Source: JAYFQE01 sp034927345
GTDB lineage: Bacteria > Bacillota > Clostridia > Saccharofermentanales > UBA5734
Assembly: GCA_034927345.1 (NCBI GenBank)
Contig: JAYFQE010000023.1
Coordinates: 100,734 to 164,733, forward strand
Reading direction: 5' to 3'
DNA: 64,000 nt
Positions 50,527 through 58,397 of this stretch are shown here, one piece after another. A program made the translations under genes and the position numbers. Numbering within the stretch: the stretch's first letter is position 1; the number at the start of each line of letters is the position of its first letter. Under the pieces are notes generated by a model that searched no databases, was not told the origin of the DNA, and saw only the letters and a program-made list of their open reading frames with translations.

Positions 50527-51239
50527 GCCTGAACCACCCCGCTATCCAATGAAAAAACCAGATCGGCCAATTCGATCATATTGGGATCATGTGTCGTCAT
50601 GATTACGGTCAAACCTTCTTTTTCCACCAAAGTCCGGAACAGGCCGACGACCTGCAGTCCCATGTTGGTATCCAGTTCGGCTGTCGGTTCGTCGGCAAAT
50701 ACAACGGTCGGACGGTGGGCAATTGCCCGCGCAACAGCAACGCGCTGCTGTTCGCCGCCGGATAATTCCTGGGTCCGATGTTTCATACGTTTCTCAAGGC
50801 CGACCAGCTCCAGCACTTCTTCAACGCGCGCTTTTCTTTGATGACTGTTAAAGCCGGAAACACGCAGGCCGAATTCCACGTTTTCATAAGCGGTCATCGA
50901 AGCGATTAAGGCTACCGACTGGAAAATGAAGCCCATATGGCGGCGGCGCAATTGGTCGCGAAAACGATCCGGCATCGCTGAAATCTCCTGGCCGCCGAAA
51001 AAGACTTTTCCGGCTGTGGGACGATCCAGCGCGCCCAGTAAATTAAGCAAAGTGGTTTTACCTGAACCGGAACGTCCTTTTAACATGGTCAGGGATTGCC
51101 GCGGCACAACCAGGTTGATATCCTGCAATACCGTTATGGTTTCATGACCGGACATAAAATTCCGGCATAATTGCTCAGTGCGGTAAATGACCGAATCCGG
51201 CGTTTCTAATAGTGCCAATTGTTCTTTATTCTCCGGCAT
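50523..51239 (-). CDS. MacB/LolD-type ABC ATPase
   Basis: 238-residue ATPase of the MacB/LolD/FtsE-like group: GRSGSGKTTLLNLLGALDRPTAG (Walker A at residues 55-63), FIFQSVALIASMTAYENVEFGL, LSGGEQQRVAVARAIAHRP (159-163 signature), VVFADEPTAELD (Walker B) and MTTHD. A 20-residue N-terminal extension precedes the fold. It is a different protein from the downstream ATPase, so one permease is served by two non-identical ATPases, possibly as a heterodimer. Three bases after the permease stop. Confidence 0.92.
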   Translation of the reverse strand: MPENKEQLALLETPDSVIYRTEQLCRNFMSGHETITVLQDINLVVPRQSLTMLKGRSGSGKTTLLNLLGALDRPTAGKVFFGGQEISAMPDRFRDQLRRRHMGFIFQSVALIASMTAYENVEFGLRVSGFNSHQRKARVEEVLELVGLEKRMKHRTQELSGGEQQRVAVARAIAHRPTVVFADEPTAELDTNMGLQVVGLFRTLVEKEGLTVIMTTHDPNMIELADLVFSLDSGVVQA

Positions 51240-51242
51240 TTT

Positions 51243-54107
51243 TCAATCCTCTCCCAATTTAACCGCCTGGTCGATGCGGATATGTAAAATCAGACGGATC
51301 AGAACCACAAAGCACAACAACAGCAGCGCGCCCAGAATCAAGTATACCTTTCCGGCATCGCTGGCTTGGGAAATGACCCGGAACGGAATCGGCTGCTCTG
51401 TTGAACTGTAAACCAGCTGGAACAGAGGAACAAACAGGTAACTGCTCAGATTGCCGAGGAGAATGCCGATGATAATGGCTACGCCGGAAACCAAGCCCTG
51501 CTCGGCAATCAGCATGCCGATCACTGAGCCCTTGCTGAGGCCTATAGCCCGAAAGATACCGAATTGCAAGACTCTCCCCTGTACGGACATGATCCAGTAA
51601 ATCAAAAATCCGACAGCGCAAATCAACATGGATACGATGAAACCCAGGGTCAGGGCGCCGTTTGTCCCCTGCAGCTGCGGATCATTTTTCGCAATAGTAA
51701 TCTGCTGGGTCGCGGAGTCTATTTCCGTAACATTGATCGAACCGGCTTCCAAAGCATCATAGATGGTCTTGTCGGCCGCGCCGTCGGCACGTTTCAGCCA
51801 GACTTCATAAGGCTGGACAGCCGAGCTGCTGAGAACAAATTCCAGACTGGATACAATCAGGCTCTGGCTGGTCGCATGACCGGATTTGTCGGCTACGACC
51901 GGTTGATATCCCGGCCAGAAATCGACAAAAGCAATGACAACGCCGTCGACATTGTCGGTTCCGTTTACCGAATAAATGATGGCGTCGCCGACATTAATGC
52001 CCATGGATTCCTTCAAATCACTGGATAAAATGACCGCATTGGGCATCGTGATCATAACATTCATGTATTCATTCATGTTGTAGCGGTAAAGGTCGGACCG
52101 CGTCCAGGCCGTACGGGCAAAATCATAGGGATCGATGGCCATCAGATTGATGGCGTTGCTGCGTACCGTGCCTTTGCTGATTCGGGCTTCATTGGTCCGG
52201 AAGACCCGGGCTGCGGCTTCAACGCCATTCAGCTGCTTGTATTTATCAAAATTAGGTTCGATATATTTCACAACAGTATCGGCGCTGGTCTCCGCGCTGC
52301 CCATATTCATATCCATGCCGCCGTTTTCTGATATCGCCTGGCCATTCTTGTCGTATTTTTGCCAATACTCCTGCAGGCAGATATCGGCGCCAACCTTACA
52401 GTGGATGCTGTCTTCAGCGTTCCGGTTGATGGTGCGGGCCGCGTTGGCATTAAAGAGACCGATAGACAAAGCCAGAATCAGGAAAATCATCAGGAATTGC
52501 TCCTGACCGTTCGAACGGCTGATCTGGTGGAAAGAAGCATATAAAACCGGATTCCAGAAACGGCGGCCCAGAAAATAGACAAAACGCAGCAGATACGGAT
52601 ACAGCCGCAGGAAAAACAGGCCGGCGCCCAGGATAAATAGCGTTGAAGACAGGAAGAGCAGGAAATCAAGATCCATTTCCGTCCCGACAGCGCCGCTTTC
52701 CTGCTGGATCGCCAATTGTGAACGCAGACGGTATAAAGCGTAGAAACTGATGCCGAGTAAAATGAAATCCAAAAACAACCGCTGCCAGACAGGCGCTTTG
52801 CCGACACGCGATTTTTTTCGTTTTTGTTGGACAATCGAGGTCCGGGACTGGAGGAATACCGGCAGCAGCGTAGTCAGCACAAACAGCGATACAGCAATCA
52901 CGCCATAAATAATCGCCTGCTTGTCCAACGCCACCTTGAGCGCTTTTCGGTTGACAAATTCCAGGAATCCATTGGCCGCGCCGATGACCCGAACCATCCA
53001 CAAACCGAGAAAAGGACCAATAATCAACGTTATGACGCCCAGCAGCAGACTTTCCAGCCCATATAGGGTCAGGATCTGCGAGCGGCCGGCGCCGCGGCTT
53101 TCCAGGACCGATATAACGCCGGTTTCACTGCGGACCATCAACTGTGAAACCATGAAAATATAAAAAACCAGCATCAACAAAATAGGGATGATCAGGATCT
53201 GCAAAGTCAGTTTAAGCTCCGCCTCCCGTTCGATATACCCTTCGATGACGGAATAAAATGTGGAAATCAACTTGGTTGTACGGGTGTTCGATTCAGCCAG
53301 GGCGGTACCTCGTTGATAGATCGCCTTAATCTGGCTGATGTCCTGAATGTGGAATTGATAATAATCGAAAGCCGCAATTAATTGCTGTTCGCTTATCGAC
53401 AATGTGGGATGCTGTTCGATCAGACGCTGCATGGCTCCCGTGTCAACCATCAGCGCTTCCTGAAAACTGTTGATATGCAGGTACCAGTAGAGATCCGAAT
53501 TGTCCGATGCTTCATACAGGCCGACAATGCGGATTTTAAAAAGCGACGGTTCATCTTTCTTTTGTTTGTAGCTGTAAACCTCATAGTCGCGGTCCATGAC
53601 CATCGACAGATTTTGCAGCGCCGCGTCGCTGACCATAACTTCAAGGACGCCGTCAGACCGGTTCGGATCGTATAACCGGCCTTTAGTTATATTGATATGC
53701 TGCGGAAAATCAGTCAGGCTATTCATGGTAAAGCTCTGGCGTGTCGTTTTATTTTCGCTCTCATACATCTGGTACAGATTATTGATCTGCAGCGATTCGA
53801 GCGTTACGGTAGCATCAACAGGCATATCGGCAACCATTTCGGCATGGGCCGCCCGCAGGTCGGTCATCGTCTGAGCGGCCTGCTGGCTGTTGACATAGCT
53901 ATAATTGCTGGAGAAGACCAGATAGCCGGGATATCGCTGATTATTAGCCTGGGCCGTTTCCAGATCCTTTGTCAGTAAACGCTGCAGAATGCCGTTCGTA
54001 TAAATCGGGATGCTGCAAACCATGCCGACGACCAGAATCGATCCCAGAAGCAGGCAAATGACTTTCCAGGAATTACTGAATATTTTGCGAATGACCAGTG
54101 CAAGCAC
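51243..54107 (-). CDS. Large FtsX/MacB-type ABC permease
   Basis: 954-residue permease with two FtsX-type four-helix modules: an N-terminal helix (LVIRKIFSNSWKVICLLLGSILVVGMV), a large extracellular domain (about 50-285), three helices around 300-440 (ILIIPILLMLVFYIFMVSQL, then SRGAGRSQILTLYGLESLLLG), a second single helix at about 535-555, a second extracellular domain (about 560-805), and three C-terminal helices ending IRLILHIRID. This duplicated arrangement means one chain may form the whole membrane part. Mechanotransmission-type exporters of antimicrobial peptides, lipoproteins or macrolides share this architecture. Sits between the adaptor gene and the ATPases. Confidence 0.9.
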   Translation of the reverse strand: MLALVIRKIFSNSWKVICLLLGSILVVGMVCSIPIYTNGILQRLLTKDLETAQANNQRYPGYLVFSSNYSYVNSQQAAQTMTDLRAAHAEMVADMPVDATVTLESLQINNLYQMYESENKTTRQSFTMNSLTDFPQHINITKGRLYDPNRSDGVLEVMVSDAALQNLSMVMDRDYEVYSYKQKKDEPSLFKIRIVGLYEASDNSDLYWYLHINSFQEALMVDTGAMQRLIEQHPTLSISEQQLIAAFDYYQFHIQDISQIKAIYQRGTALAESNTRTTKLISTFYSVIEGYIEREAELKLTLQILIIPILLMLVFYIFMVSQLMVRSETGVISVLESRGAGRSQILTLYGLESLLLGVITLIIGPFLGLWMVRVIGAANGFLEFVNRKALKVALDKQAIIYGVIAVSLFVLTTLLPVFLQSRTSIVQQKRKKSRVGKAPVWQRLFLDFILLGISFYALYRLRSQLAIQQESGAVGTEMDLDFLLFLSSTLFILGAGLFFLRLYPYLLRFVYFLGRRFWNPVLYASFHQISRSNGQEQFLMIFLILALSIGLFNANAARTINRNAEDSIHCKVGADICLQEYWQKYDKNGQAISENGGMDMNMGSAETSADTVVKYIEPNFDKYKQLNGVEAAARVFRTNEARISKGTVRSNAINLMAIDPYDFARTAWTRSDLYRYNMNEYMNVMITMPNAVILSSDLKESMGINVGDAIIYSVNGTDNVDGVVIAFVDFWPGYQPVVADKSGHATSQSLIVSSLEFVLSSSAVQPYEVWLKRADGAADKTIYDALEAGSINVTEIDSATQQITIAKNDPQLQGTNGALTLGFIVSMLICAVGFLIYWIMSVQGRVLQFGIFRAIGLSKGSVIGMLIAEQGLVSGVAIIIGILLGNLSSYLFVPLFQLVYSSTEQPIPFRVISQASDAGKVYLILGALLLLCFVVLIRLILHIRIDQAVKLGED

Positions 54108-54119
54108 GGATAAGCCCCC

Positions 54120-55136
54120 TTAATTGACGATAACCAGGTCGCCAACCGCAAGGCCTTTGACAATTTCCGCTTCGGTATCTGTCGTCAGGCCGACTTCGAC
54201 GTCTTTTTCTACGCGGACACCGTCTTCCAAGACATTCACGTAACGCCTGCCGCTCATCATGTTGATCTGGGTGCGGGGCAAAACGATAACATTCTCACGC
54301 TGCTCCTGCACATAAGTAATCCGGGCGTCGCTGCCGAGCGTCACCGCATCGGGCAAGGCGCCGGAGATGCGTACAATAGCCGCTTTCTGCAGATTTTCAT
54401 CCGGATCGTTGAACAGTGACGACGGATTGGCTACTACTTCGCCCTGTAATTCCTGTTTCTGGAATTCCACGGTCACAGTTGCGCCGATCGGCAGATCCGA
54501 TGCTTTGTCGGCCGTCGTAACCAGGACCAGCTCCTTCAGATCGGCCACCTTGGCCACAATCTGATAAGCGTTGACATACTCGCCGATCGACGTGCTGATC
54601 ACATAAGTGATTTCACCGTCGATCGGAGCAACGACCTGAGTGGCCGCAAGCTGCTGTTTCAGATCAGTCAGTCTCAGCTCCTGCTGTTCAAGATCCAATT
54701 TGGCGCGCTTGAGTGTATATGAATCAGCCTGGCTGGCTTTCAGCTGGTCAACGGTCAACTGGCTCTTCTGAACTTCGATTTCCTGTATCGACAGGGAATT
54801 AGCCAATGAAGAAGAGTCGAGTTCAGCGATCAGATCGCCGGCTTTAACGTCCTGGCCTACGCGTACGTTGACCGATTTCAGACGTCCTCCCTGCTTTTCA
54901 AATGAAAGAGATTTCTGGATCTCCGGGTAAAAAGCAGCGGACAGGCGGATCTGCTGAATCAGCGTACCCAGCTTTACTTCTTCCGTTTTATATTCGATGG
55001 TTGCCGGCTGCATCAGGGGCGGAGCCAATTCTTCTTCCTCTGTTGGGAAAAAATTGCAGGCGCCGGTTAAAAGACTTGTAGCCAAAAGGCTCAGAATGAC
55101 TGCCAGATTGACTGTTTTTCTTAAGAAACGACTCAT
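54120..55136 (-). CDS. HlyD/RND-type adaptor lipoprotein of the efflux operon
   Basis: 338-residue membrane-fusion adaptor. N-terminal signal (MSRFLRKTVNLAVILSLLATSLLTGAC) with Cys27 as probable lipidation site (its -3 position is not ideal). The lipoyl half-motif VNVRVGQDVKAGDLIAELD and the matching VVAPIDGEITYVISTSIGEYV flank a helical hairpin (SIQEIEVQKSQLTVDQLKAS), followed by beta-barrel and membrane-proximal domains. Gram-positive adaptors of this type work with MacB-like permeases. First gene of the four-gene operon, 12 bases before the permease. Confidence 0.92.
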   Translation of the reverse strand: MSRFLRKTVNLAVILSLLATSLLTGACNFFPTEEEELAPPLMQPATIEYKTEEVKLGTLIQQIRLSAAFYPEIQKSLSFEKQGGRLKSVNVRVGQDVKAGDLIAELDSSSLANSLSIQEIEVQKSQLTVDQLKASQADSYTLKRAKLDLEQQELRLTDLKQQLAATQVVAPIDGEITYVISTSIGEYVNAYQIVAKVADLKELVLVTTADKASDLPIGATVTVEFQKQELQGEVVANPSSLFNDPDENLQKAAIVRISGALPDAVTLGSDARITYVQEQRENVIVLPRTQINMMSGRRYVNVLEDGVRVEKDVEVGLTTDTEAEIVKGLAVGDLVIVN

Positions 55137-55238
55137 GGAAGAACCTCCCGATCTGACCGCCGGCTGCGGAATCGATCAATCAACCCCGCCAGTCGGATAA
55201 TTATCGATAACAATCCGTCGATTTTCATATCGAGGCTG

Positions 55239-55276
55239 TTATACACCAAACTATTAGGATTGTACACTAAAACTAT
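55239..55276 (-). promoter_or_regulatory. Direct repeats before the efflux operon
   Basis: On minus, ATAGTTTTAGTGTACAA (55276-55260) is followed by ATAGTTTGGTGTATAA (55254-55239): two copies 21-22 bp apart, two helical turns. The second contains TATAAC, a possible -10. They look like tandem regulator-binding sites about 105-140 bases before the adaptor start. Confidence 0.55.
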
Positions 55277-55360
55277 TTTCATAGCCACATGATTCAGCAC
55301 CGTATTTTCATTCTTGTTCAATATCCCAATCAGGCGGTATTGATATTTGTTAAATTGACA

Positions 55361-55399
55361 ATAAAAAGCCCGGATTTCCTTTATCGGAGAAATCCGGGC
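55361..55399 (-). terminator. Intrinsic terminator after the URO-D family gene
   Basis: GCCCGGATTT (55399-55390 on minus) pairs with AAATCCGGGC (55377-55368), followed by TTTTTATTG. It lies 19 bases after the stop and isolates the gene from the efflux operon. Confidence 0.88.
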
Positions 55400-55417
55400 C
55401 GGCACAGGCAGCGGGAA

Positions 55418-56539
55418 TCAGCGCGAAGCCGTCGCCCGGCGCAGGCGATCGCAGTAATATTGAACGTTTTCCCATTTGGCGGTCGGCGGTATCCGATGGT
55501 CCGGGCACGGAATATAACCGCCTAAATCGATTAAGGGCAGAAGCCGCTCGATCTCTTTATCTACGGCGGCATAATCTTCGGCAAAAACATTTTTATTCAT
55601 CCCGCCTACGCCGCGCAGCGACGGGCCGTATTGTCTGCGCCAGGGCGCGATGCTGGCGTCCCAAACGCCAACTTCGATCGGAAACATCGTATTGACGCCG
55701 TTTTCCAGCCATATCGGCACCAATTTGTCGATCACGCCGTCGCAATCCAGCGATACAATATCGACATGATAAGCAGCCAGCAAATCGGCAAACCGGCGGT
55801 ACCAAGGCCCGACCTTTTCCGCGAATACGGCCGGATTGATTAATGGGCCGCTTTTACAGCATATGTCTTCCCAAAAATGCGCATAATCGGGTCGGGCTCC
55901 GCGTTCCAGCAGCAGCCGGACAAGATCGAATTGCAGCTGAGCGAAGGTATCGATGATTTCATCGAACAGTTCTTCATCGTCGACCTGCAGGTAAGCGGAG
56001 CCTTCCAGGCCCAGCCAATTGCGGATTGTACCGTAGAGGCTGCCGCAAAACAGGCCGACCGGCTGAGTGCGCGAATCGGCGTCGGCCAGGATCGCCAGGC
56101 TGTCCTTTTTTATCCGGTCTTCACTCAGGCGCAGGCGGGGCAGATAGTGCTCTTCCCAGGATTTTCGATCGGTCAGGATATGACCAACCTCGGTTGGAAT
56201 GGATACGACACCCGGTTTGGTTAAAATAATCGCTCCGTCGCCGTCGATCGATTTGACCTGGCCGTTCTCTAAAACTTCCAGAATTTTCGTTTCAAAAGCC
56301 GGCTGCAAACCGCCGGCGGCGCCGTAACAGGTAGACCAGTTGTAATCAAAGCCCAACAGGCGCGCGGTTTCACGATCTGTTTCGTTGTTATCATTCACGA
56401 CGCCGTAAATGGCTTCGGAAATATGGCCTTCGCGATACCACCGATCAACGGTATCCTGCCAGAAACTAAAATGGACAATCGGAAATTGCCGATAATTCTG
56501 ATAGTGTAAAATCGCCATAGAATCTTCACGTAATCCCAT
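55418..56539 (-). CDS. Uroporphyrinogen decarboxylase (URO-D) family protein
   Basis: 373-residue URO-D-fold protein of the type found in methyltransferase or sugar-related clusters, not the heme enzyme HemE: the N terminus (FPIVHFSFWQDTVDRWYREGHI) and C terminus (LGGYIPCPDHRIPPTAKWENVQYYCDRLR) match uncharacterised clostridial members, and the barrel has GDGAIILTKPG and FWEDICCKSGPLINPAVF. The fold commonly moves methyl groups or acts on corrinoid proteins, but the substrate is unknown. ATG at 56539 follows GAGGGTT. Divergent from an AraC-family regulator 250 bases away, which may control it. Confidence 0.85.
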   Translation of the reverse strand: MGLREDSMAILHYQNYRQFPIVHFSFWQDTVDRWYREGHISEAIYGVVNDNNETDRETARLLGFDYNWSTCYGAAGGLQPAFETKILEVLENGQVKSIDGDGAIILTKPGVVSIPTEVGHILTDRKSWEEHYLPRLRLSEDRIKKDSLAILADADSRTQPVGLFCGSLYGTIRNWLGLEGSAYLQVDDEELFDEIIDTFAQLQFDLVRLLLERGARPDYAHFWEDICCKSGPLINPAVFAEKVGPWYRRFADLLAAYHVDIVSLDCDGVIDKLVPIWLENGVNTMFPIEVGVWDASIAPWRRQYGPSLRGVGGMNKNVFAEDYAAVDKEIERLLPLIDLGGYIPCPDHRIPPTAKWENVQYYCDRLRRATASR

Positions 56540-56789
56540 ATTAACCCTCGCATCTTGCTTTCCCGGATTCCTCCGGCCTGATGCCGGGCAGGAATCTCCG
56601 TCCGGCGGTTCAATCCTATCGCTTTCCGGTTTAGCCCGCAAATAGTTAAAATATGCAGCCGGAAATCTGTTAAGATAAAGCATATCAGGTTTTTCGCCGA
56701 TTGAGGATTGAAAACTTGCCCGTAAATATGCGCATCTTGCTTGTTATCGGCCTGATGGCCGGATACGCCGTATTTGAGGAGGATAAAGG

Positions 56790-57695
56790 ATGCGGATACA
56801 AAGTGTCATGGATATTACCGATGCGTCAAATAGTTACAGCCGCAATCCCGGGCCGGCAGAAAGGCGTCTGCCTTTCTATCTGCAGGCCGTCGGTTCTTTT
56901 TATGCCCGCCGGCATTATCTGACCGAACGGGAGGGATATGCCAGTTATTTATTACTATATACATTGAACGGATGTGGCATTGTCGAACAAAATCGCCGGC
57001 AAATCGATCTGCCGGTCAACCACGCTGTTTTACTGGATTGCCGTGAGCCTCACCGTTATGCGACGGCGCCAAATGGAACCGGCGGATCTGACGCGGTTTT
57101 TTGGAATTTCTGCTATATCCATCTGGACGGCTGCGGCGTATCGCCGTATTACGAACGTCTGAACGGCCGCAGCTTATGTGGACGCCATTTGCCGGACAGC
57201 AGCCGGGCGCAGTTGCTCGATGACTTTACGACGCTGTTCGAATGGACCGGACAACCGGCGCCGCCAATCCTGCACCGGGATCTGCAGATTTCGGTCTTGC
57301 TGCAACAGATTCTGGCCGGCCTGGCCGCTCTGGAAAATACGGCTGATCCGGCTGATCCGGCCGGGCAATACGATTCAGTTCTGGATCATATTCTTGACTA
57401 CTTAGTTCATCATTATCAGGAACCGATTAATCTGGACCAACTGGCTGTACGAGCTAATCTGAGCAAATATCACTTTTGCCGGCTGTTCCGGGCTTATACC
57501 GGCCAGTCGCCCTATGCCTGGCTGATCGGCTATCGAATCGGACAAAGCAAAAAACTGCTGCGGGAAAGCCGCATCAGCATCCAGGAAATCGCCGGGCGTA
57601 CCGGTTTTGGCGACACTAATCACTTCATCAGAACCTTCCGAACGGCCACCGGAGCAACCCCTCGCCGTTACCGTCAGGAAAACTGGCTGATATAG
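56790..57695 (+). CDS. AraC-family transcriptional regulator
   Basis: 301-residue regulator. N-terminal cupin-like sensing part (residues about 25-140: FYARRHYLTEREGYASYLLLYTLNGCG and LPVNHAVLLDCREPHRY), then two helix-turn-helix motifs at the C terminus (INLDQLAVRANLSKYHFCRLFRAYTGQSPYAWLIGYRI and ISIQEIAGRTGFGDTNHFIRTFRTATGATPRRYR). It is likely an activator of sugar or related genes. ATG follows GGAGGATAAAGG. Divergent from the URO-D gene; convergent with nrdG. Confidence 0.92.
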   Translation: MRIQSVMDITDASNSYSRNPGPAERRLPFYLQAVGSFYARRHYLTEREGYASYLLLYTLNGCGIVEQNRRQIDLPVNHAVLLDCREPHRYATAPNGTGGSDAVFWNFCYIHLDGCGVSPYYERLNGRSLCGRHLPDSSRAQLLDDFTTLFEWTGQPAPPILHRDLQISVLLQQILAGLAALENTADPADPAGQYDSVLDHILDYLVHHYQEPINLDQLAVRANLSKYHFCRLFRAYTGQSPYAWLIGYRIGQSKKLLRESRISIQEIAGRTGFGDTNHFIRTFRTATGATPRRYRQENWLI

Positions 57696-57696
57696 A

Positions 57697-57716
57697 GTTC
57701 AGGCGCGCACCTGAAC
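57697..57716. terminator. Short hairpin between convergent araC-type gene and nrdG
   Basis: GTTCAGG (57697-57703) pairs with CCTGAAC (57710-57716), 6-base loop. It lies over the last codons of nrdG and has no U-run on either strand, so it is a weak terminator candidate. Confidence 0.3.
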
Positions 57717-58397
57717 ATGCGGCTGTCTGCTGCGGATGACCTCAGCCAGACGCAGCAGGGCGCCGGTCGTATAACCCGCGGCATCCAGGCGAAAGCGGTC
57801 CTCCGGCTTAAAAACGGCCGGTTTGCGGCAGATCTGCAGGTAATACGCCGGCAGCGGCGGCAGCGCCGACGCCATATCCAGCAAATCTGCTTCTGTCAGC
57901 TGCGCGGGGACCGTCGTTCTGGCTTCCCATGATAAATCGGTCTGAAGCAGCAGATCCAGCGTTCTGTGAACCTGGCCGGCCGTTTTGGCAGCGCAATGGC
58001 AAATTTCCGGATATCGATGCCAGGGTGCTTTATAATCGACGGCGACATAATCAATTAAATTTTCTTTCAGCAGGGCATTCAGACGATCCGGACAGGTGCC
58101 GTTTGTGTCCAGTTTGATTTGATAGTCCCAGGCCTTCAGCTGCCGTAAAAAAACGGCCAGATCTTGCTGCAGGAGCGGTTCGCCGCCGCTGACCACAACG
58201 CCGTCGATTAAACCGCGCCGCTTCTTAAGATAAGCGATGACTTCCTCGTTATCCATTAACGGCACATCGGCCGACAGAAGCTGCCGGTTGTGGCAGTAAA
58301 AGCAATCCAGATTACAGCCGGGCGTAAAAACAACGGCGGCAATCATACCCGGAAAATCAACCGTAGATGTACGGACAAGTCCTGCGATCTCCATCAT
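57699..58397 (-). CDS. nrdG: Anaerobic ribonucleotide reductase activating enzyme
   Basis: 232-residue radical-SAM activase that installs the glycyl radical on NrdD. The cluster motif is CNLDCFYC (C28, C32, C35) after TSTVDFPGMIAAVVFTPG, with GGEPLLQ later (SAM binding). Overlaps the nrdD stop by 4 bases. A YjjW/PflA-like activity is less likely given the neighbour. Confidence 0.95.
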   Translation of the reverse strand: MMEIAGLVRTSTVDFPGMIAAVVFTPGCNLDCFYCHNRQLLSADVPLMDNEEVIAYLKKRRGLIDGVVVSGGEPLLQQDLAVFLRQLKAWDYQIKLDTNGTCPDRLNALLKENLIDYVAVDYKAPWHRYPEICHCAAKTAGQVHRTLDLLLQTDLSWEARTTVPAQLTEADLLDMASALPPLPAYYLQICRKPAVFKPEDRFRLDAAGYTTGALLRLAEVIRSRQPHVQVRA

